Assembly (NCBI RefSeq): GCF_009913435.1
Contig: NZ_CP047895.1
Coordinates: 504,501 to 568,500 of the forward strand
Length of the DNA stretch: 64,000 nucleotides
Origin: Sphingomonas changnyeongensis
GTDB taxonomy: Bacteria > Pseudomonadota > Alphaproteobacteria > Sphingomonadales > Sphingomonadaceae
Direction: 5' to 3'
The position numbers and the translations under genes were made by a program. The stretch's first letter is position 1; each line of letters begins with the position of its first letter. The notes below the pieces were generated by a model. The model did no database searches. It was not told the origin of the DNA and saw nothing but the letters and a program-made list of their open reading frames with translations. Shown piece by piece: positions 35,493 through 47,155 of this stretch.

Positions 35493-36374
35493 ATGGCACG
35501 GCGGATGGACTGGATCGGCCTGATCGTGGCGGCGGGGCTGCTGCTGGGGGCGACGCCCAACATCGCTGACCGGACGGGCGCGCCCCGGCTGGTCGCAGCC
35601 CCGCTGACGCTCACGCGCATCTCCTATGGCCCCGATCCGCGCCAGACCATCGGCCTGTTCCGGCGCGGCGCTGCGAAACGGCCGCTGATCGTCTATCTGC
35701 ATGGCGGCGGGTGGAGCGCCGGCACCCCGGCGGCGGGCGAAGGCAGCCAGGCCGAACATTTCACCCGCACCGGCCATGCCTATGCGACCATCGGCTACCG
35801 CTTTGTCGGCACGGTGCGGGTCGAGGACCAGCTGGCCGAGATTGCGGGCGCGGTCGCGCGGCTGGCGCGGATGCCGGGCATCGATGGCAACCGCATCGTG
35901 CTGATCGGCCACAGTTCGGGCGGCCATCTGGCGGCGATGCTGGGTGCCGACCCCGCATGGCTCGAAGGGGCGGGCGTTCCGCTCGGCGCGGTGCGCGGCG
36001 TCATCCTCCTCGATCCGGCGGCGCTCGACGTCACCGCAGTGCTGGGGACCGGCGCGCGCGGCGGCGCGATCGACGCGTTTTTCCGCCCGGCATTCGGCGA
36101 CGATCCGGCCCGGCAATGGGCGCTGTCGCCGCTTGCCCATGCCGGCGCGCCCAATGCGGCGGGGTGGCTGATGCTGCACGATGTCGCCAATCCGGGCAGC
36201 GGCTGGCAATGTCGCGCGCTGGCGCGCGATCTGGTGCGCGCCGGGGCAGGCCCGGTCTATGTCCAGCCGGTGGCCGGGACCAGCCATGTCCGGCTGAACG
36301 ACGACATCGGCAAGCCGCTCGATCCCGCGACCGCGCAGATCGATGCGTTTCTGGATCAGCTGCTCAGCGGCTGA
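35493..36374 (+). CDS. alpha/beta hydrolase, exported
   Basis: Esterase/lipase of the hormone-sensitive-lipase-like or BD-FAE type. N-terminal signal peptide (IGLIVAAGLLLGATPNIA), oxyanion motif HGGGW (residues 70-74), nucleophile Ser141 in GHSSGG, and a C-terminal TSHVRLNDD segment with the likely catalytic His. 293 residues. It sits on the plus strand between purA and hisZ and ends 13 bp before the hisZ stop codon. Substrate unknown. Confidence 0.86.
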   Translation: MARRMDWIGLIVAAGLLLGATPNIADRTGAPRLVAAPLTLTRISYGPDPRQTIGLFRRGAAKRPLIVYLHGGGWSAGTPAAGEGSQAEHFTRTGHAYATIGYRFVGTVRVEDQLAEIAGAVARLARMPGIDGNRIVLIGHSSGGHLAAMLGADPAWLEGAGVPLGAVRGVILLDPAALDVTAVLGTGARGGAIDAFFRPAFGDDPARQWALSPLAHAGAPNAAGWLMLHDVANPGSGWQCRALARDLVRAGAGPVYVQPVAGTSHVRLNDDIGKPLDPATAQIDAFLDQLLSG

Positions 36375-36387
36375 ACGACCCGGCGGG

Positions 36388-37500
36388 TCAGCCGAGCGGC
36401 ACCGCCGCCGCGCCGTCCAGCACGTGCGAACAGCCAAGCGCCCGCGCGTCGCAGCGTGCATCGAGCGCGGCGACCGTCGACCAGCCCTGGGCGCGCATCG
36501 CCTCCGCCGCCGCCTGATCATGGCCGAGCGGCAGGAACAGCCGGTGATCGGCCGCAGTGCGCGCCACCCGCTCGATCAGCGGATCGGGATAGATGGAAAA
36601 GCCGACCGCCGGCTCCTCGCACCCGGTATCGCTCAGGATCGTATAGGTGCCGCCGCGCCCGATTTCGCCGGCCAGCCCGTCGACGAACAGCGAAAAGCCC
36701 AGCCAGCTCTGATATTCAAAGCCGTGCCGCTCGGTCGGGTCGAGGGTGATCTGCGCGGCATCGCCGATGCGCGCGGCAATCTGTTCGAGCGCGGCCAGCC
36801 GCGTGGCCAGCGCGCCGTCGGCATCGATCGCGCGCAGCCGCGTCACCGCCTCGGCAAAAGGCCCGGCCGCCTCGATCAGCGGCAGATAGGCATGGGCACC
36901 GGCCGCCACCAGCCCGCCGGCATCCTTGGCATCGAGCAGGCAGCGCACCCGCGCGATATCGACCGGGGCAAGCGGCAGCGGCCCGGCGGCCAGCACATCG
37001 ACCAGATCGGGCAAGGTCAGATCGATGGTGATGCGCGGCGCGCCCGCGGCGGCCAGCGCCTCGATGGCGACCACCGCGATTTCCGCCGCCGCCGCCGCCG
37101 AATCGCGGCCGATCAGCTCGGCACCCAGCTGGGTCATTTCGCGTTCGGGGCGCAGCTGGGTCGCGCGCAGCTTCATCACCGGCCCGCCATAGCTCAGCCG
37201 CAGCGGCCGGGCGCGGTGCGCCATGCGCGTGGTGGCGATGCGGCCGACCTGGGTGGTGATGTCGGGGCGCAGCGCCAGCGTGCGCTGCGACACGGGGTCG
37301 ACGACGCGCAGCAGATCGCGGGCAGATGCCGATTTCAGCCGGCCGACCAGCGATTCCTCGAACTCGGCCAGCGGCGGCGCGACCCGTTCATAGCCATGGC
37401 CGGCCACTGCATCGAGCGCGGCGCGCAGGATCGCGGCGGCAGCTTCGGCTTCGGGCGGCAGGCGGTCGCGCAGACCTTCGGGAAGAAGAGCGTGGGTCAT
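36388..37500 (-). CDS. hisZ: ATP phosphoribosyltransferase regulatory subunit HisZ
   Basis: HisRS-like subunit that activates the short form of HisG in histidine synthesis. 370 residues with MTHALLPEGLRDRLPPEA, FEESLVGRLKSASARDLLRV (like motif 1), LRPDITTQVGRIATTRM (motif 2), and GEIGRGGTYTILS in the C-terminal half. ATG at 37500 gives the standard N-terminus. It lacks the anticodon-binding domain of true histidyl-tRNA synthetases. hisG is not in this window. Confidence 0.93.
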   Translation of the reverse strand: MTHALLPEGLRDRLPPEAEAAAAILRAALDAVAGHGYERVAPPLAEFEESLVGRLKSASARDLLRVVDPVSQRTLALRPDITTQVGRIATTRMAHRARPLRLSYGGPVMKLRATQLRPEREMTQLGAELIGRDSAAAAAEIAVVAIEALAAAGAPRITIDLTLPDLVDVLAAGPLPLAPVDIARVRCLLDAKDAGGLVAAGAHAYLPLIEAAGPFAEAVTRLRAIDADGALATRLAALEQIAARIGDAAQITLDPTERHGFEYQSWLGFSLFVDGLAGEIGRGGTYTILSDTGCEEPAVGFSIYPDPLIERVARTAADHRLFLPLGHDQAAAEAMRAQGWSTVAALDARCDARALGCSHVLDGAAAVPLG

Positions 37501-37632
37501 GTCGGTCGGTCTCGGCAGGGCGGGCGCGCCGGATGCGGTCAGGCCCGGCGGCCGGAATGCCCGCCGCTCTAGTGTGGCGGGCGGGGTTCGACAAGCCGCC
37601 GCCCCCGCCCGCATGCCGCCCGTCAGCCGGGA

Positions 37633-39213
37633 TCAGCCGAAATGCAGCGCCATCACCTTGCGCACGCCGGGCAGGCCGCGCAGCGCCGCGAGCAGCGTCT
37701 CGTCAACGCCGCTGTCGAGCGACAGCAGCAGCACCGCCTCGCCCCCCGCCGCGCGGCGGCCGAGATGGAAGGTGCCGATGTTGACCCCGGCATCGCCAAG
37801 CGCGGTGCCGATGCGGCCGATGAACCCCGGCGCGTCCTCGTTGACGACATAGAGCATATGGCCGGCCAGATCGGCCTCGACCTTGATGCCGAACAGCTCG
37901 ACCAGCCGGGGGTTGCTGTCGCCAAACAGCGTGCCGGCGACCGATTTTTCTCCCTCGCTGGTGCGCACCGACACGCGCAGCAGCGTGTGATAATCGCCCT
38001 CCCGGTCATGGCGGATCTCGCGCACGTCGAGGCCGCGTTCCTTGGCCAGGAACGGCGCGTTCACCATGTTCACCGTGTCCGAATAGACGCGCATCAGCCC
38101 GGCCAGCACCGCCCCGGTGATCGGCTTCTGATTGAGGTCGGCAGCCGCGCCCTCGACCTCGATCGAAATGCCCGACAGCGCATCATGCGCCAGCTGGCCG
38201 ACCAGGCTGCCCAGCTTTTCAGCCAGCGCCATATAGGGCCGCAGCCGGGGCGCATCCTCGGCCGAGACGGAGGGCATGTTGAGCGCGTTGGTGACCGCGC
38301 CGGTCAGCAGATAGTCCGCCATCTGCTCGGCGACCTGGATCGCGACATTGATCTGCGCCTCGCTGGTCGACGCGCCCAGATGCGGCGTCGAGACAAAGCC
38401 CGGCGTGCCGAACAGCGGCGAGGCGGTGGCCGGTTCCTCGACGAACACGTCGAGCGCGGCCCCCGCGACATGGCCCGAATCGAGCGCGTCCTTGAGCGCG
38501 GCCTCGTCGATCAGCCCGCCCCGCGCGCAGTTGACGATGCGCACGCCCTTCTTGGTGCGCGCCAGATTGTCGCGCGACAGGATGTTGCGCGTCTGGTCGG
38601 TCAGCGGGGTGTGCAGGGTGATGAAATCGGCGCGCGCCAGCAGCTCGTCGAGCGTCACCTTTTCCACGCCCAGCTCGCGCGCGCGCTCGACCGACAGGAA
38701 CGGATCGAAGGCGATGACCTTCATCTTGAGGCCGATGGCGCGATCCGCGACGATCGAGCCGATATTGCCGCAGCCGATCAGGCCAAGGGTCTTGGCGGTC
38801 AGCTCGACCCCCATGAACCGGTTCTTTTCCCATTTGCCGGCCTGGGTGGAGGCATCGGCCTCGGGCAGCTGGCGGGCGAGCGCGAACATCAGCGCGATCG
38901 CATGTTCCGCCGTGGTGATCGAGTTGCCGAACGGCGTGTTCATGACGACGACGCCGCGCGCCGAGGCGGCGGGGATGTCGACATTGTCGACGCCGATGCC
39001 GGCGCGGCCGACCACCTTCATCTGGGTGGCGGCGGCGAGCACGTCCTTGGTCACCTTGGTGGCCGAGCGGATGGCAAGGCCGTCATAATCGCCGATGATC
39101 GCGATCAGTTCGTCGCGGCTGAGGCCGGGGCGTTCATCGACGGTGATGCCGCGTTCACGGAAGATCGCGGCGGCGCGGGGATCCATTTTGTCGGAAATCA
39201 GGACTTTGGGCAT
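37633..39213 (-). CDS. serA: D-3-phosphoglycerate dehydrogenase
   Basis: Oxidises 3-phosphoglycerate to 3-phosphohydroxypyruvate, first step of serine synthesis. 526 residues: NAD-binding LGLIGCGNIGSIVADRAIG, catalytic Arg in NCARGGLIDE and HLGAST near residue 280. The C-terminal ASB and ACT domains (HMLYVVNEDAPGFIGRIGTA) give feedback by serine. ATG 39213 begins MPKVLISDKMDP. It is downstream of serC in the same operon with an 82-bp gap. Confidence 0.97.
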   Translation of the reverse strand: MPKVLISDKMDPRAAAIFRERGITVDERPGLSRDELIAIIGDYDGLAIRSATKVTKDVLAAATQMKVVGRAGIGVDNVDIPAASARGVVVMNTPFGNSITTAEHAIALMFALARQLPEADASTQAGKWEKNRFMGVELTAKTLGLIGCGNIGSIVADRAIGLKMKVIAFDPFLSVERARELGVEKVTLDELLARADFITLHTPLTDQTRNILSRDNLARTKKGVRIVNCARGGLIDEAALKDALDSGHVAGAALDVFVEEPATASPLFGTPGFVSTPHLGASTSEAQINVAIQVAEQMADYLLTGAVTNALNMPSVSAEDAPRLRPYMALAEKLGSLVGQLAHDALSGISIEVEGAAADLNQKPITGAVLAGLMRVYSDTVNMVNAPFLAKERGLDVREIRHDREGDYHTLLRVSVRTSEGEKSVAGTLFGDSNPRLVELFGIKVEADLAGHMLYVVNEDAPGFIGRIGTALGDAGVNIGTFHLGRRAAGGEAVLLLSLDSGVDETLLAALRGLPGVRKVMALHFG

Positions 39214-39295
39214 GGGTCATGGCCTTTGCAGGGGATGCCAAGGGGAAACGCGGCGAACAGGAGGGGGAGGCGCGGCCCGTCGCCGCGCCTGCCGG

Positions 39296-40489
<1,194 letters not shown>

Positions 40490-40545
40490 AAACTCTCCTC
40501 GCAGAGAGCACGCGCCGCGTTGGGACGGCGTGGCCCGCCGCTGGG
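40490..40545 (-). promoter_or_regulatory. candidate serC-motif RNA leader
   Basis: On the minus strand two hairpins precede the serC ATG. The distal one (40509-40532) pairs CACGCCG with CGGCGCGTG (one bulge). The proximal one (40493-40508) pairs CTCTC with GAGAG around TGCGAG, and its 3' arm is part of the GAGGAGAG ribosome site 3 nt from the ATG. This fits the serC RNA motif described for alphaproteobacteria, but I could not test it against the covariance model. Confidence 0.55.
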
Positions 40546-40687
40546 TTTAGGGACGAAACGGGGGAAGTCAATCCGGCGATGCCCCGCGCGCGGCCGGGCC
40601 GTGCCGGCGCAGATCTGCGGCCGGGCGCGGCGACGGCGCTTGGCGCGGGCGGCTTTCGGGCCGATAATCAGCGCCATGGGCGGGCCA

Positions 40688-41347
40688 ATGCGCGGGGTAT
40701 CGAAACGGCTGGGCGTGGCATTGCTCTGCGCGGCGGTCGTCGGCTGCGCGGGCGGTGACCGCACGCCCCGCCGGGAACCGGCGGCACCCGCGCGCCCGTC
40801 GGGCATCGATTCGCCCGAGATCCGCCAATGCCTGGCCGATCTGGCGACCATCGGCGCGCGGGTGACGCCACTGCCCGACCGCGATCATGGCCAGGGCTGT
40901 TCGGCCTATGGCAGCGTCCGGCTCGACCAAGCGAGCGTGCCGGTGTCCAATCTCGGCCCGATGCGCTGCCCGCTCGCCCGCGCCTTTGCCGGCTGGCTGC
41001 GCCACGGCGTCGGCGCGGCGGCGCGCGTCTATTTCGGCACCGAACTGGCACGGGTCGAAAGCTATGGCAGCTATGCCTGCCGCAACATCAACGGCGCACA
41101 GGCCGGGCGGCGCTCCGAACATGCCCAGGCCAATGCGGTCGACATCGCCGCCTTTGTGCTCGCCGATGGCCGCCGGATCAGCATCAAGGCCGACTGGCGG
41201 TCGCGCGACCCGCAGGTGCGCGCCTTTCTGGCCGCGATCCATGCCTCGGCCTGCAAGCGTTTCGCGACCGTCCTCAGCCCCGAATATAACGCGCTTCACG
41301 CCGATCATCTGCATCTCGACATGGGCCGGGGTCCGTTCTGCCGCTGA
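40688..41347 (+). CDS. extensin-like C-terminal domain lipoprotein
   Basis: A 219-residue envelope lipoprotein: signal peptide LGVALLCAAVVGC with lipobox V-V-G-C, then a Pro/Arg linker and an extensin-like domain with RQCLADLATIGARVTPLPD, CPLARAFAGWL, YGSYACRNINGAQAGRRSEH, NAVDIAAFVLADG and HADHLHLDMGRGPFCR. The His/Asp residues in SEH-AxANAVDI and HxDHLHLD resemble a metallo-site of LAS/D,D-peptidase-like folds. ATG at 40688 is preferred; an ATG at 40676 adds four residues. Possible cell-wall role. Confidence 0.88.
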   Translation: MRGVSKRLGVALLCAAVVGCAGGDRTPRREPAAPARPSGIDSPEIRQCLADLATIGARVTPLPDRDHGQGCSAYGSVRLDQASVPVSNLGPMRCPLARAFAGWLRHGVGAAARVYFGTELARVESYGSYACRNINGAQAGRRSEHAQANAVDIAAFVLADGRRISIKADWRSRDPQVRAFLAAIHASACKRFATVLSPEYNALHADHLHLDMGRGPFCR

Positions 41348-41401
41348 CCGCGCCGGGCGCTGCGCATGCCCGCCTTTGCCTTTGTCCCCCAGGGTCGCTA
41401 C

Positions 41402-42274
41402 ATGCCCCGGATGACAGACACTCGCGTTCCATCCCGCGTCTTCCCGCCGGCCTCCGAAGAGGCAGAAGCCGCCCGCCACTTCACCCAGACCCCGCAGACC
41501 GCGCACCCGGCCTATCGGCTGGCGTTCCAGGACCATGAGTTCCTGCTGCGCGAGGATCTGCGTCCGGTGCGGTTCCAGCTCGAACTGCTGAAGCCCGAGC
41601 TGCTGCTCGACGAGGCCGGCATCGGCTCGACCTTCGTGTTCTACGGCTCGGCCCGCATCCCCGAGCCGGACAAGGCCCAGGCCATGGTCGACAAGGCCAC
41701 CGATGCGCGCAGCCGCGCCATTGCCGAACGGCTGGCCGCCAAGTCGCGCTATTACGATGTCGCGCGCCAGCTGGCGCAGCTGGCCAGCGGCACCCCCGCC
41801 GACACGGCCGGGCGGCACCAGTTCGTCGTGTGTTCGGGCGGCGGCCCGTCGATCATGGAAGCGGCCAATCGCGGCGCGCAGGATGTCGGGCGGGAATCGG
41901 TCGGCCTCAACATCGTGCTGCCGCACGAACAGACGCCCAACCCCTATGTGACGCCGGGGCTGAGCTTCCAGTTCCACTATTTCGCGCTGCGCAAGATGCA
42001 TTTCCTGCTGCGCGCCCGCGCGGTCGCGGTGTTCCCCGGCGGCTTCGGCACGTTCGACGAATTCTTCGAGCTGCTGACGCTGATGCAGACGGGCAAGGTG
42101 CAGCCGATTCCGGTGCTGCTCTATGGCCGCGAATTCTGGGACAAGGTGATTAACTTCGAAGCGCTCGCCGATGAAGGCGTGATTGCCCACAAGGACCTGA
42201 AGCTGTTCCACTATGTGGAAACCGCCGAGGAAGGCTGGGAGTTTGTCTGCAACTGGTGGCGCGGCGACTGCTGA
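41402..42274 (+). CDS. LOG family protein (lysine decarboxylase-like fold)
   Basis: Rossmann-fold LOG family, which includes cytokinin-activating phosphoribohydrolases and nucleotide 5'-monophosphate nucleosidases. The signature PGGFGTFDEFFE (PGGxGTxxE) and SGGGPSIMEAANRGA are present, with FYGSARIPE upstream. At 290 residues it is the longer bacterial form with an N-terminal helical extension. Start at ATG 41402 has AGGG upstream; ATG 41411 is an alternative. The biological substrate in bacteria is unclear (YgdH/PpnN-like nucleotide cleavage is possible). Confidence 0.9.
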   Translation: MPRMTDTRVPSRVFPPASEEAEAARHFTQTPQTAHPAYRLAFQDHEFLLREDLRPVRFQLELLKPELLLDEAGIGSTFVFYGSARIPEPDKAQAMVDKATDARSRAIAERLAAKSRYYDVARQLAQLASGTPADTAGRHQFVVCSGGGPSIMEAANRGAQDVGRESVGLNIVLPHEQTPNPYVTPGLSFQFHYFALRKMHFLLRARAVAVFPGGFGTFDEFFELLTLMQTGKVQPIPVLLYGREFWDKVINFEALADEGVIAHKDLKLFHYVETAEEGWEFVCNWWRGDC

Positions 42275-42328
42275 TCGCCGGTGAAGCCGGGCGGGAGGTG
42301 CATGGGTTCGCATCAGCGAACCCTGATA

Positions 42329-43396
42329 TCAGCGTCCCGTCTGGGCGCGGTGCAGCAGCTTCTGGTCGGCAAGCACCAGTGCCATCATCGCTTCGACGAC
42401 CGGCACGCCGCGGATGCCGACGCACGGATCATGGCGGCCGCGCGTCGCGATCTGCGTGGCGTCGCCCGCCGGGGTCACCGTATCGACCGGCGTCAGGATC
42501 GAACTGGTGGGCTTGAACGCGACGCGCAGCCTGACCGGCTGGCCGGTGGCTATGCCGCCGGCAATCCCGCCGGCATGGTTGCTGGCAAAGACGGGCTGCC
42601 CGTCCGGCCCGGGGCGCATCGCATCGGCATTGCTCTCGCCGCTCAGCCGCGCGGCGGCAAAGCCGTCGCCGATCTCGACGCCCTTGACCGCATTGATCGA
42701 CATCATCGCCCCGGCGAGCTCGGCATCCAGCTTGGCATAAAGCGGCGCGCCCCAGCCGGCGGGCACGCCCACCGCCTCGCACGTCACGACCGCGCCCAGC
42801 GACGATCCCGCCTTGCGCGCGGCATCGACCATCGCTTCCCAGCGCGCCGCCGCCGCGGCGTCGGGGCAGAAAAACGGATTGGCGTCGATCTCGGCATCGT
42901 CGAACGCCGTCGCCGCATCGCCGCCCAGCTCACTCACCCAAGCGCGGATGCGGACTTCGGGAATGACGAGCCGCGCCACCGCGCCCGCCGCCACCCGCGC
43001 CGCCGTCTCGCGCGCCGAGGACCGGCCGCCGCCGCGCGGATCGCGCAGGCCATATTTGGCGTCATAGGCGTAATCGGCATGGCCGGGGCGATAGGCGCGG
43101 GCGACCTCGGCATAATCGCGCGAGCGCTGGTCGACATTGTCGATCATCAGGCTGATCGGGGTGCCGGTCGTCCGCCCTTCATAGACGCCCGACAGGATGC
43201 GCACCGCATCCGGCTCCTGCCGCTGGGTGGTGAAGCGCGACTGGCCGGGCCGCCGCCGGTCGAGCCAGGGCTGGATGTCGGCCTCGGCCAGCGCCAGCCC
43301 CGGCGGGCAGCCATCGACCACCGCGCCCAGCGCCGGGCCGTGCGATTCACCCCAGCTGGTGAAGCGGAACATCCGCCCGAAGCTGTTGACGCTCAT
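42329..43396 (-). CDS. aroC: chorismate synthase
   Basis: Last step of the shikimate pathway, converting EPSP to chorismate with reduced FMN. 355 residues: [56 protein letters not shown] and the C-terminal [19 protein letters not shown] are all signature blocks. Feeds pheA elsewhere in this window. Stands 20 bp upstream of no coupled gene; fabI is 19 bp further up on the same strand, so they likely share a transcript. Confidence 0.97.
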   Translation of the reverse strand: MSVNSFGRMFRFTSWGESHGPALGAVVDGCPPGLALAEADIQPWLDRRRPGQSRFTTQRQEPDAVRILSGVYEGRTTGTPISLMIDNVDQRSRDYAEVARAYRPGHADYAYDAKYGLRDPRGGGRSSARETAARVAAGAVARLVIPEVRIRAWVSELGGDAATAFDDAEIDANPFFCPDAAAAARWEAMVDAARKAGSSLGAVVTCEAVGVPAGWGAPLYAKLDAELAGAMMSINAVKGVEIGDGFAAARLSGESNADAMRPGPDGQPVFASNHAGGIAGGIATGQPVRLRVAFKPTSSILTPVDTVTPAGDATQIATRGRHDPCVGIRGVPVVEAMMALVLADQKLLHRAQTGR

Positions 43397-43415
43397 CCCC
43401 CCGGCCCGCCGCCGC

Positions 43416-44215
<800 letters not shown>

Positions 44216-44219
<4 letters not shown>

Positions 44220-45205
44220 ATATCGTCCTTTGGCTGCGTCAAAGCGGCTCCCCTTAGCGCGTCTTGCGGAACTTCCGCCAGTGCGGCGTTCAGATGGGCG
44301 GCGAACACCACGCCAAGGCCGAGGGTGAAGAAATAGATCAGCGCGATGATCACCCCGGCCAGGCTGCCATAGGTCAGGTCATAGCCGCCGAGCAGACCGA
44401 GCACGCGCGGCAGCAGCGCGGTGACCGCCAGCCACCAGATGGCGATGAAGGCCGGTCCCGGCCATTTGGGGGAACCGGTGCGGAAGGCACCGGGCGTCAT
44501 CACGTAGAAAAGCAGATAGAAAGCGGCAAAGATCACCAGCCCCGGCACCGCGCGCGACGCGCTGAGCAGCCAGACCAGCCCCTGATCGGCAAAGGGCAGC
44601 CAGCGCATGATCAGCTGTTCAGCCGCAGTCAGCGCCGCCTGCAGCAGGAACGAGACCAGAACCAGCAGCACCGAGGCGAGCGTGATCGCCGTATATCGCA
44701 GCCGCGCCATCCAGAAGGTCGCGGCCGAACGCACGCCGTAAGCACGGTAGAGAATGTCCTTGAGCGTCGCGATGAAGCCGCCGACGCTCCACAGCCCGGC
44801 GAGCGCGCCGATCCACAGCAGCCCGCCGCTGCGCGCGCCCAGCACTTCGGCGATCGGCTGGCGCAGCGTCGCGGCGACCGCCGGCGGCACCTGGCCCAGA
44901 AACTGGACGACCGCCGCCCGGGTGGCGGCGTCGCGGCCCAGCGCCTCGCCGATGGCGGCCAGCATGATGAAAAAGGGAAACAGCGTCAGCAGCGTCAGAT
45001 AGGCGATGTTGCCGGCATGGATGAAACCATCGTTCCAGATGCCCGATGCCGCCCGCGCCAGCACGATGCGGACCCGCGATCCGGGGCCGAGCCGGGCGAG
45101 CGTGCGGTCCACCCGCTGGCCGGCGCGCACCAGCCGGCGGCGGCGCGCCTCGGGCGTTTGCGGGGCCGGTGCCTCGGCACGCTCGATCTCCGCCCCCGCG
45201 TCCAT
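44216..45205 (-). CDS. YihY/virulence factor BrkB family membrane protein
   Basis: Polytopic inner-membrane protein of the UPF0761/BrkB family (329 residues, about six helices). Family blocks: GFIHAGNIAYLTLLTLFPFF, LWSVGGFIATLKDILYRAYG, WLLSASRAVPGLVIFAAFYL and GSLAGVIIALIYFFTLGLGV. Once annotated as ribonuclease BN, which is not supported. The acidic/basic N-terminus (AEIERAEAPAPQTPEARRRR) is cytoplasmic. Coupled to fabI and 6 bp from the DnaJ gene. Confidence 0.9.
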
Positions 45206-45211
45206 CAGAGG

Positions 45212-46129
45212 CTAGACGCCCAGCGCGCTGCGCGGGTTGCGCCGCCCCGGTTCCCAGCCGGCGACAAAGGCCTTGAGCTCGGCATCCTCGGCCGGCAGCT
45301 GGATCATCAGCGTGACCAGCTGGTCACCGCGCTCGCCGCCCTTTTTGTGGAAGCCCTTGCCTTTCAGGCGCAGCACCCGGCCCGAGCTGGAGCCGGGCGG
45401 AATGGCCAGCATCACCGCGCCATCGGCGGTCGGCACCTTGACCTTGGCCCCCTCGACCGCCTCGGTCAGCGTCACCGGCAGGTCGAGCCGGATATTGTCG
45501 CCGTCGCGCGTGAAAAAACGGTGCGGCTGGATCTCGACCGTCACCATCGCATCGCCCGGCCCGCCCGGCCCCGGCTCGCCCTTGCCGGCCAGGCGCATCT
45601 GGGTGCCGGTCTCGACGCCGGCCGGCAGCTTCAGGTCGATGGTCTTGCCGTCGCCAAGCGTGATCCGCTGCGGCTTCAGGATCGCGGCATCCTCGAACGG
45701 CACCTGCAGCCGGTAGGTCATGTCGGCGCCCTTGGCCGGCGGGGCCGCGCGCCCGCCAAAGCCGCGCGTGAAGCCGCCGCCCATGCGGCCGAACAGCCCT
45801 TCGAAGATGTCGCCGAAATCGCCATTGTCGCCGCCGAACCCGGCCTGGCCATTGCCCGGGCGGAACCCGCCGCGTCCCGCGCCATAGCCGAACGGCTGGG
45901 TCGGATTGCCGTCGGGATCGATCTCGCCCCGGTCGAAGCGGGCGCGCTTGTCCTTGTCGCCCAGCAGGTCATAGGCGGCCGTCACCTGCGCGAACCGCTC
46001 GGCCGCCTTGGGATTATCGCTGTTGCGGTCGGGATGCAGCTCCTTGGCCAGCGTGCGATAGGCCTTTTTGATCTCGGCCTCGCTCGCGCCGCGCGCCACG
46101 CCCAGCACCGAATAGGGATCACCCGCCAT
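45212..46129 (-). CDS. DnaJ-domain co-chaperone (CbpA-like)
   Basis: J-domain protein that stimulates DnaK. J-domain at residues 4-68 with the HPD motif in ELHPDRNSDNP, a Gly/Phe-rich linker (RGGFRPGNGQAGFGGDNG, then GGGFTRGFGG), then two C-terminal substrate-binding domains (DGKTIDLKLPAGVETGTQMR, DGDNIRLDLPVTLTEAVEGA). There is no cysteine zinc finger, so it is of the class B or CbpA type, not DnaJ proper. 305 residues. An AT-rich promoter candidate is just upstream. Confidence 0.92.
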   Translation of the reverse strand: MAGDPYSVLGVARGASEAEIKKAYRTLAKELHPDRNSDNPKAAERFAQVTAAYDLLGDKDKRARFDRGEIDPDGNPTQPFGYGAGRGGFRPGNGQAGFGGDNGDFGDIFEGLFGRMGGGFTRGFGGRAAPPAKGADMTYRLQVPFEDAAILKPQRITLGDGKTIDLKLPAGVETGTQMRLAGKGEPGPGGPGDAMVTVEIQPHRFFTRDGDNIRLDLPVTLTEAVEGAKVKVPTADGAVMLAIPPGSSSGRVLRLKGKGFHKKGGERGDQLVTLMIQLPAEDAELKAFVAGWEPGRRNPRSALGV

Positions 46130-46156
46130 CTGCTTGTCCGTTGTCCTTCAGCACAT

Positions 46157-46186
46157 CAGATAAAATGATGTTGTATTTATGCAACA
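46157..46186 (-). promoter_or_regulatory. promoter candidate for the DnaJ-like gene
   Basis: AT-rich patch in GC-rich DNA. Minus strand TTGCAT (46184-46179), a 16-nt spacer and TATCTG (46162-46157) resemble a sigma-70 promoter. An inverted repeat TGTTG / CAACA (46169-46186) overlaps it and could bind a regulator. Confidence 0.4.
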
Positions 46187-46240
46187 CAAACATGGGTCGC
46201 CGGGCCCGCCCCGGCAAGACCCGCCGGCCGGTCTGCCGCG

Positions 46241-47155
46241 TCAGCCGCCCCGGTCCAGCCACCAGCGGAACAGGCTGTGGGCGATCGCATAGGGCGGCGG
46301 GGCGATGAACGGCGCATCGGATGCCGCCCGCCCAGCCCCGACACCTGCGTTCATCGCCGCCGCGACGCCCGCCCGGTCGACCCAGAAAGCATCTTCCAGC
46401 TCCTCGGTGTCGAGCACCAGCTCGGGCGAATCGGCGGTGGCGACACAGGCGATCATCAGCGACGAGGGGAACGGCCAGGGCTGGCTGGTCACATAGCGGA
46501 CGTCGCGCACCCGCAGCCCGGCTTCCTCCCACAGCTCGCGGGCCACCGCCTCCTCGATGCTCTCGCCGGGTTCGACAAAGCCCGCCAGCGCCGAATAACG
46601 GCCCTTGGGGTAGCGCGGCTGGCGGCCGACCAGCACCCGCCCGTCATGTTCGGCGAGCATGATGACCACCGGATCGACGCGCGGATAGCTTTCGGTGCCG
46701 CAGGCATCGCATTTGCGCCCCCAGCCGGCGCGCACGATCCGGCTGTCGCCGCTGCCGCAGCGCGCGCAGAACCGGTGGCGCAGATGCCAGTCGATCAGGC
46801 TGCGCGCGGCTGCATAGGTCGCCGCCTCGCTGGCGGGCAGCAGGTCGAGCATGCGGAAAATCGCCGGCGACCGGGTCGCCGCCTCGGGCAGCGCGTAATC
46901 GAGCGCGACGAAATGGGGCCGGCCATCGATCAGGCCAAGCAGCAGCAGCTCCGCCGTCTCATCGGCTTCGGCCAGGCTGCCCCAGTCGAGCAGCCCGTCG
47001 GGGGACAGCACCGGATCGATCCCGTCGAGGCGCAGCAGCCGCGCCCGCCAGTCGGCCATCGCCGCGGCCAGCGCCTCGGCATCGGCGCGCAGCCGGTCCG
47101 CCCGGTCGAGCGGGGAGCCGGTGAAACCGGGCTGATGATCAGCAAGCATGGACAT
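46241..47155 (-). CDS. nudC: NAD+ diphosphatase NudC
   Basis: Nudix hydrolase that cleaves NAD(H) and removes NAD caps from RNA. 304 residues: a zinc ribbon with four cysteines (FCARCGSGD and KCDACGTE), Nudix box GFVEPGESIEEAVARELWEE, and the NudC-specific SQPWPFPSSLM. ATG at 47155 overlaps the stop of the serine hydrolase gene (TGATG). Last of the mutY-hydrolase-nudC set. Confidence 0.95.
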   Translation of the reverse strand: MSMLADHQPGFTGSPLDRADRLRADAEALAAAMADWRARLLRLDGIDPVLSPDGLLDWGSLAEADETAELLLLGLIDGRPHFVALDYALPEAATRSPAIFRMLDLLPASEAATYAAARSLIDWHLRHRFCARCGSGDSRIVRAGWGRKCDACGTESYPRVDPVVIMLAEHDGRVLVGRQPRYPKGRYSALAGFVEPGESIEEAVARELWEEAGLRVRDVRYVTSQPWPFPSSLMIACVATADSPELVLDTEELEDAFWVDRAGVAAAMNAGVGAGRAASDAPFIAPPPYAIAHSLFRWWLDRGG

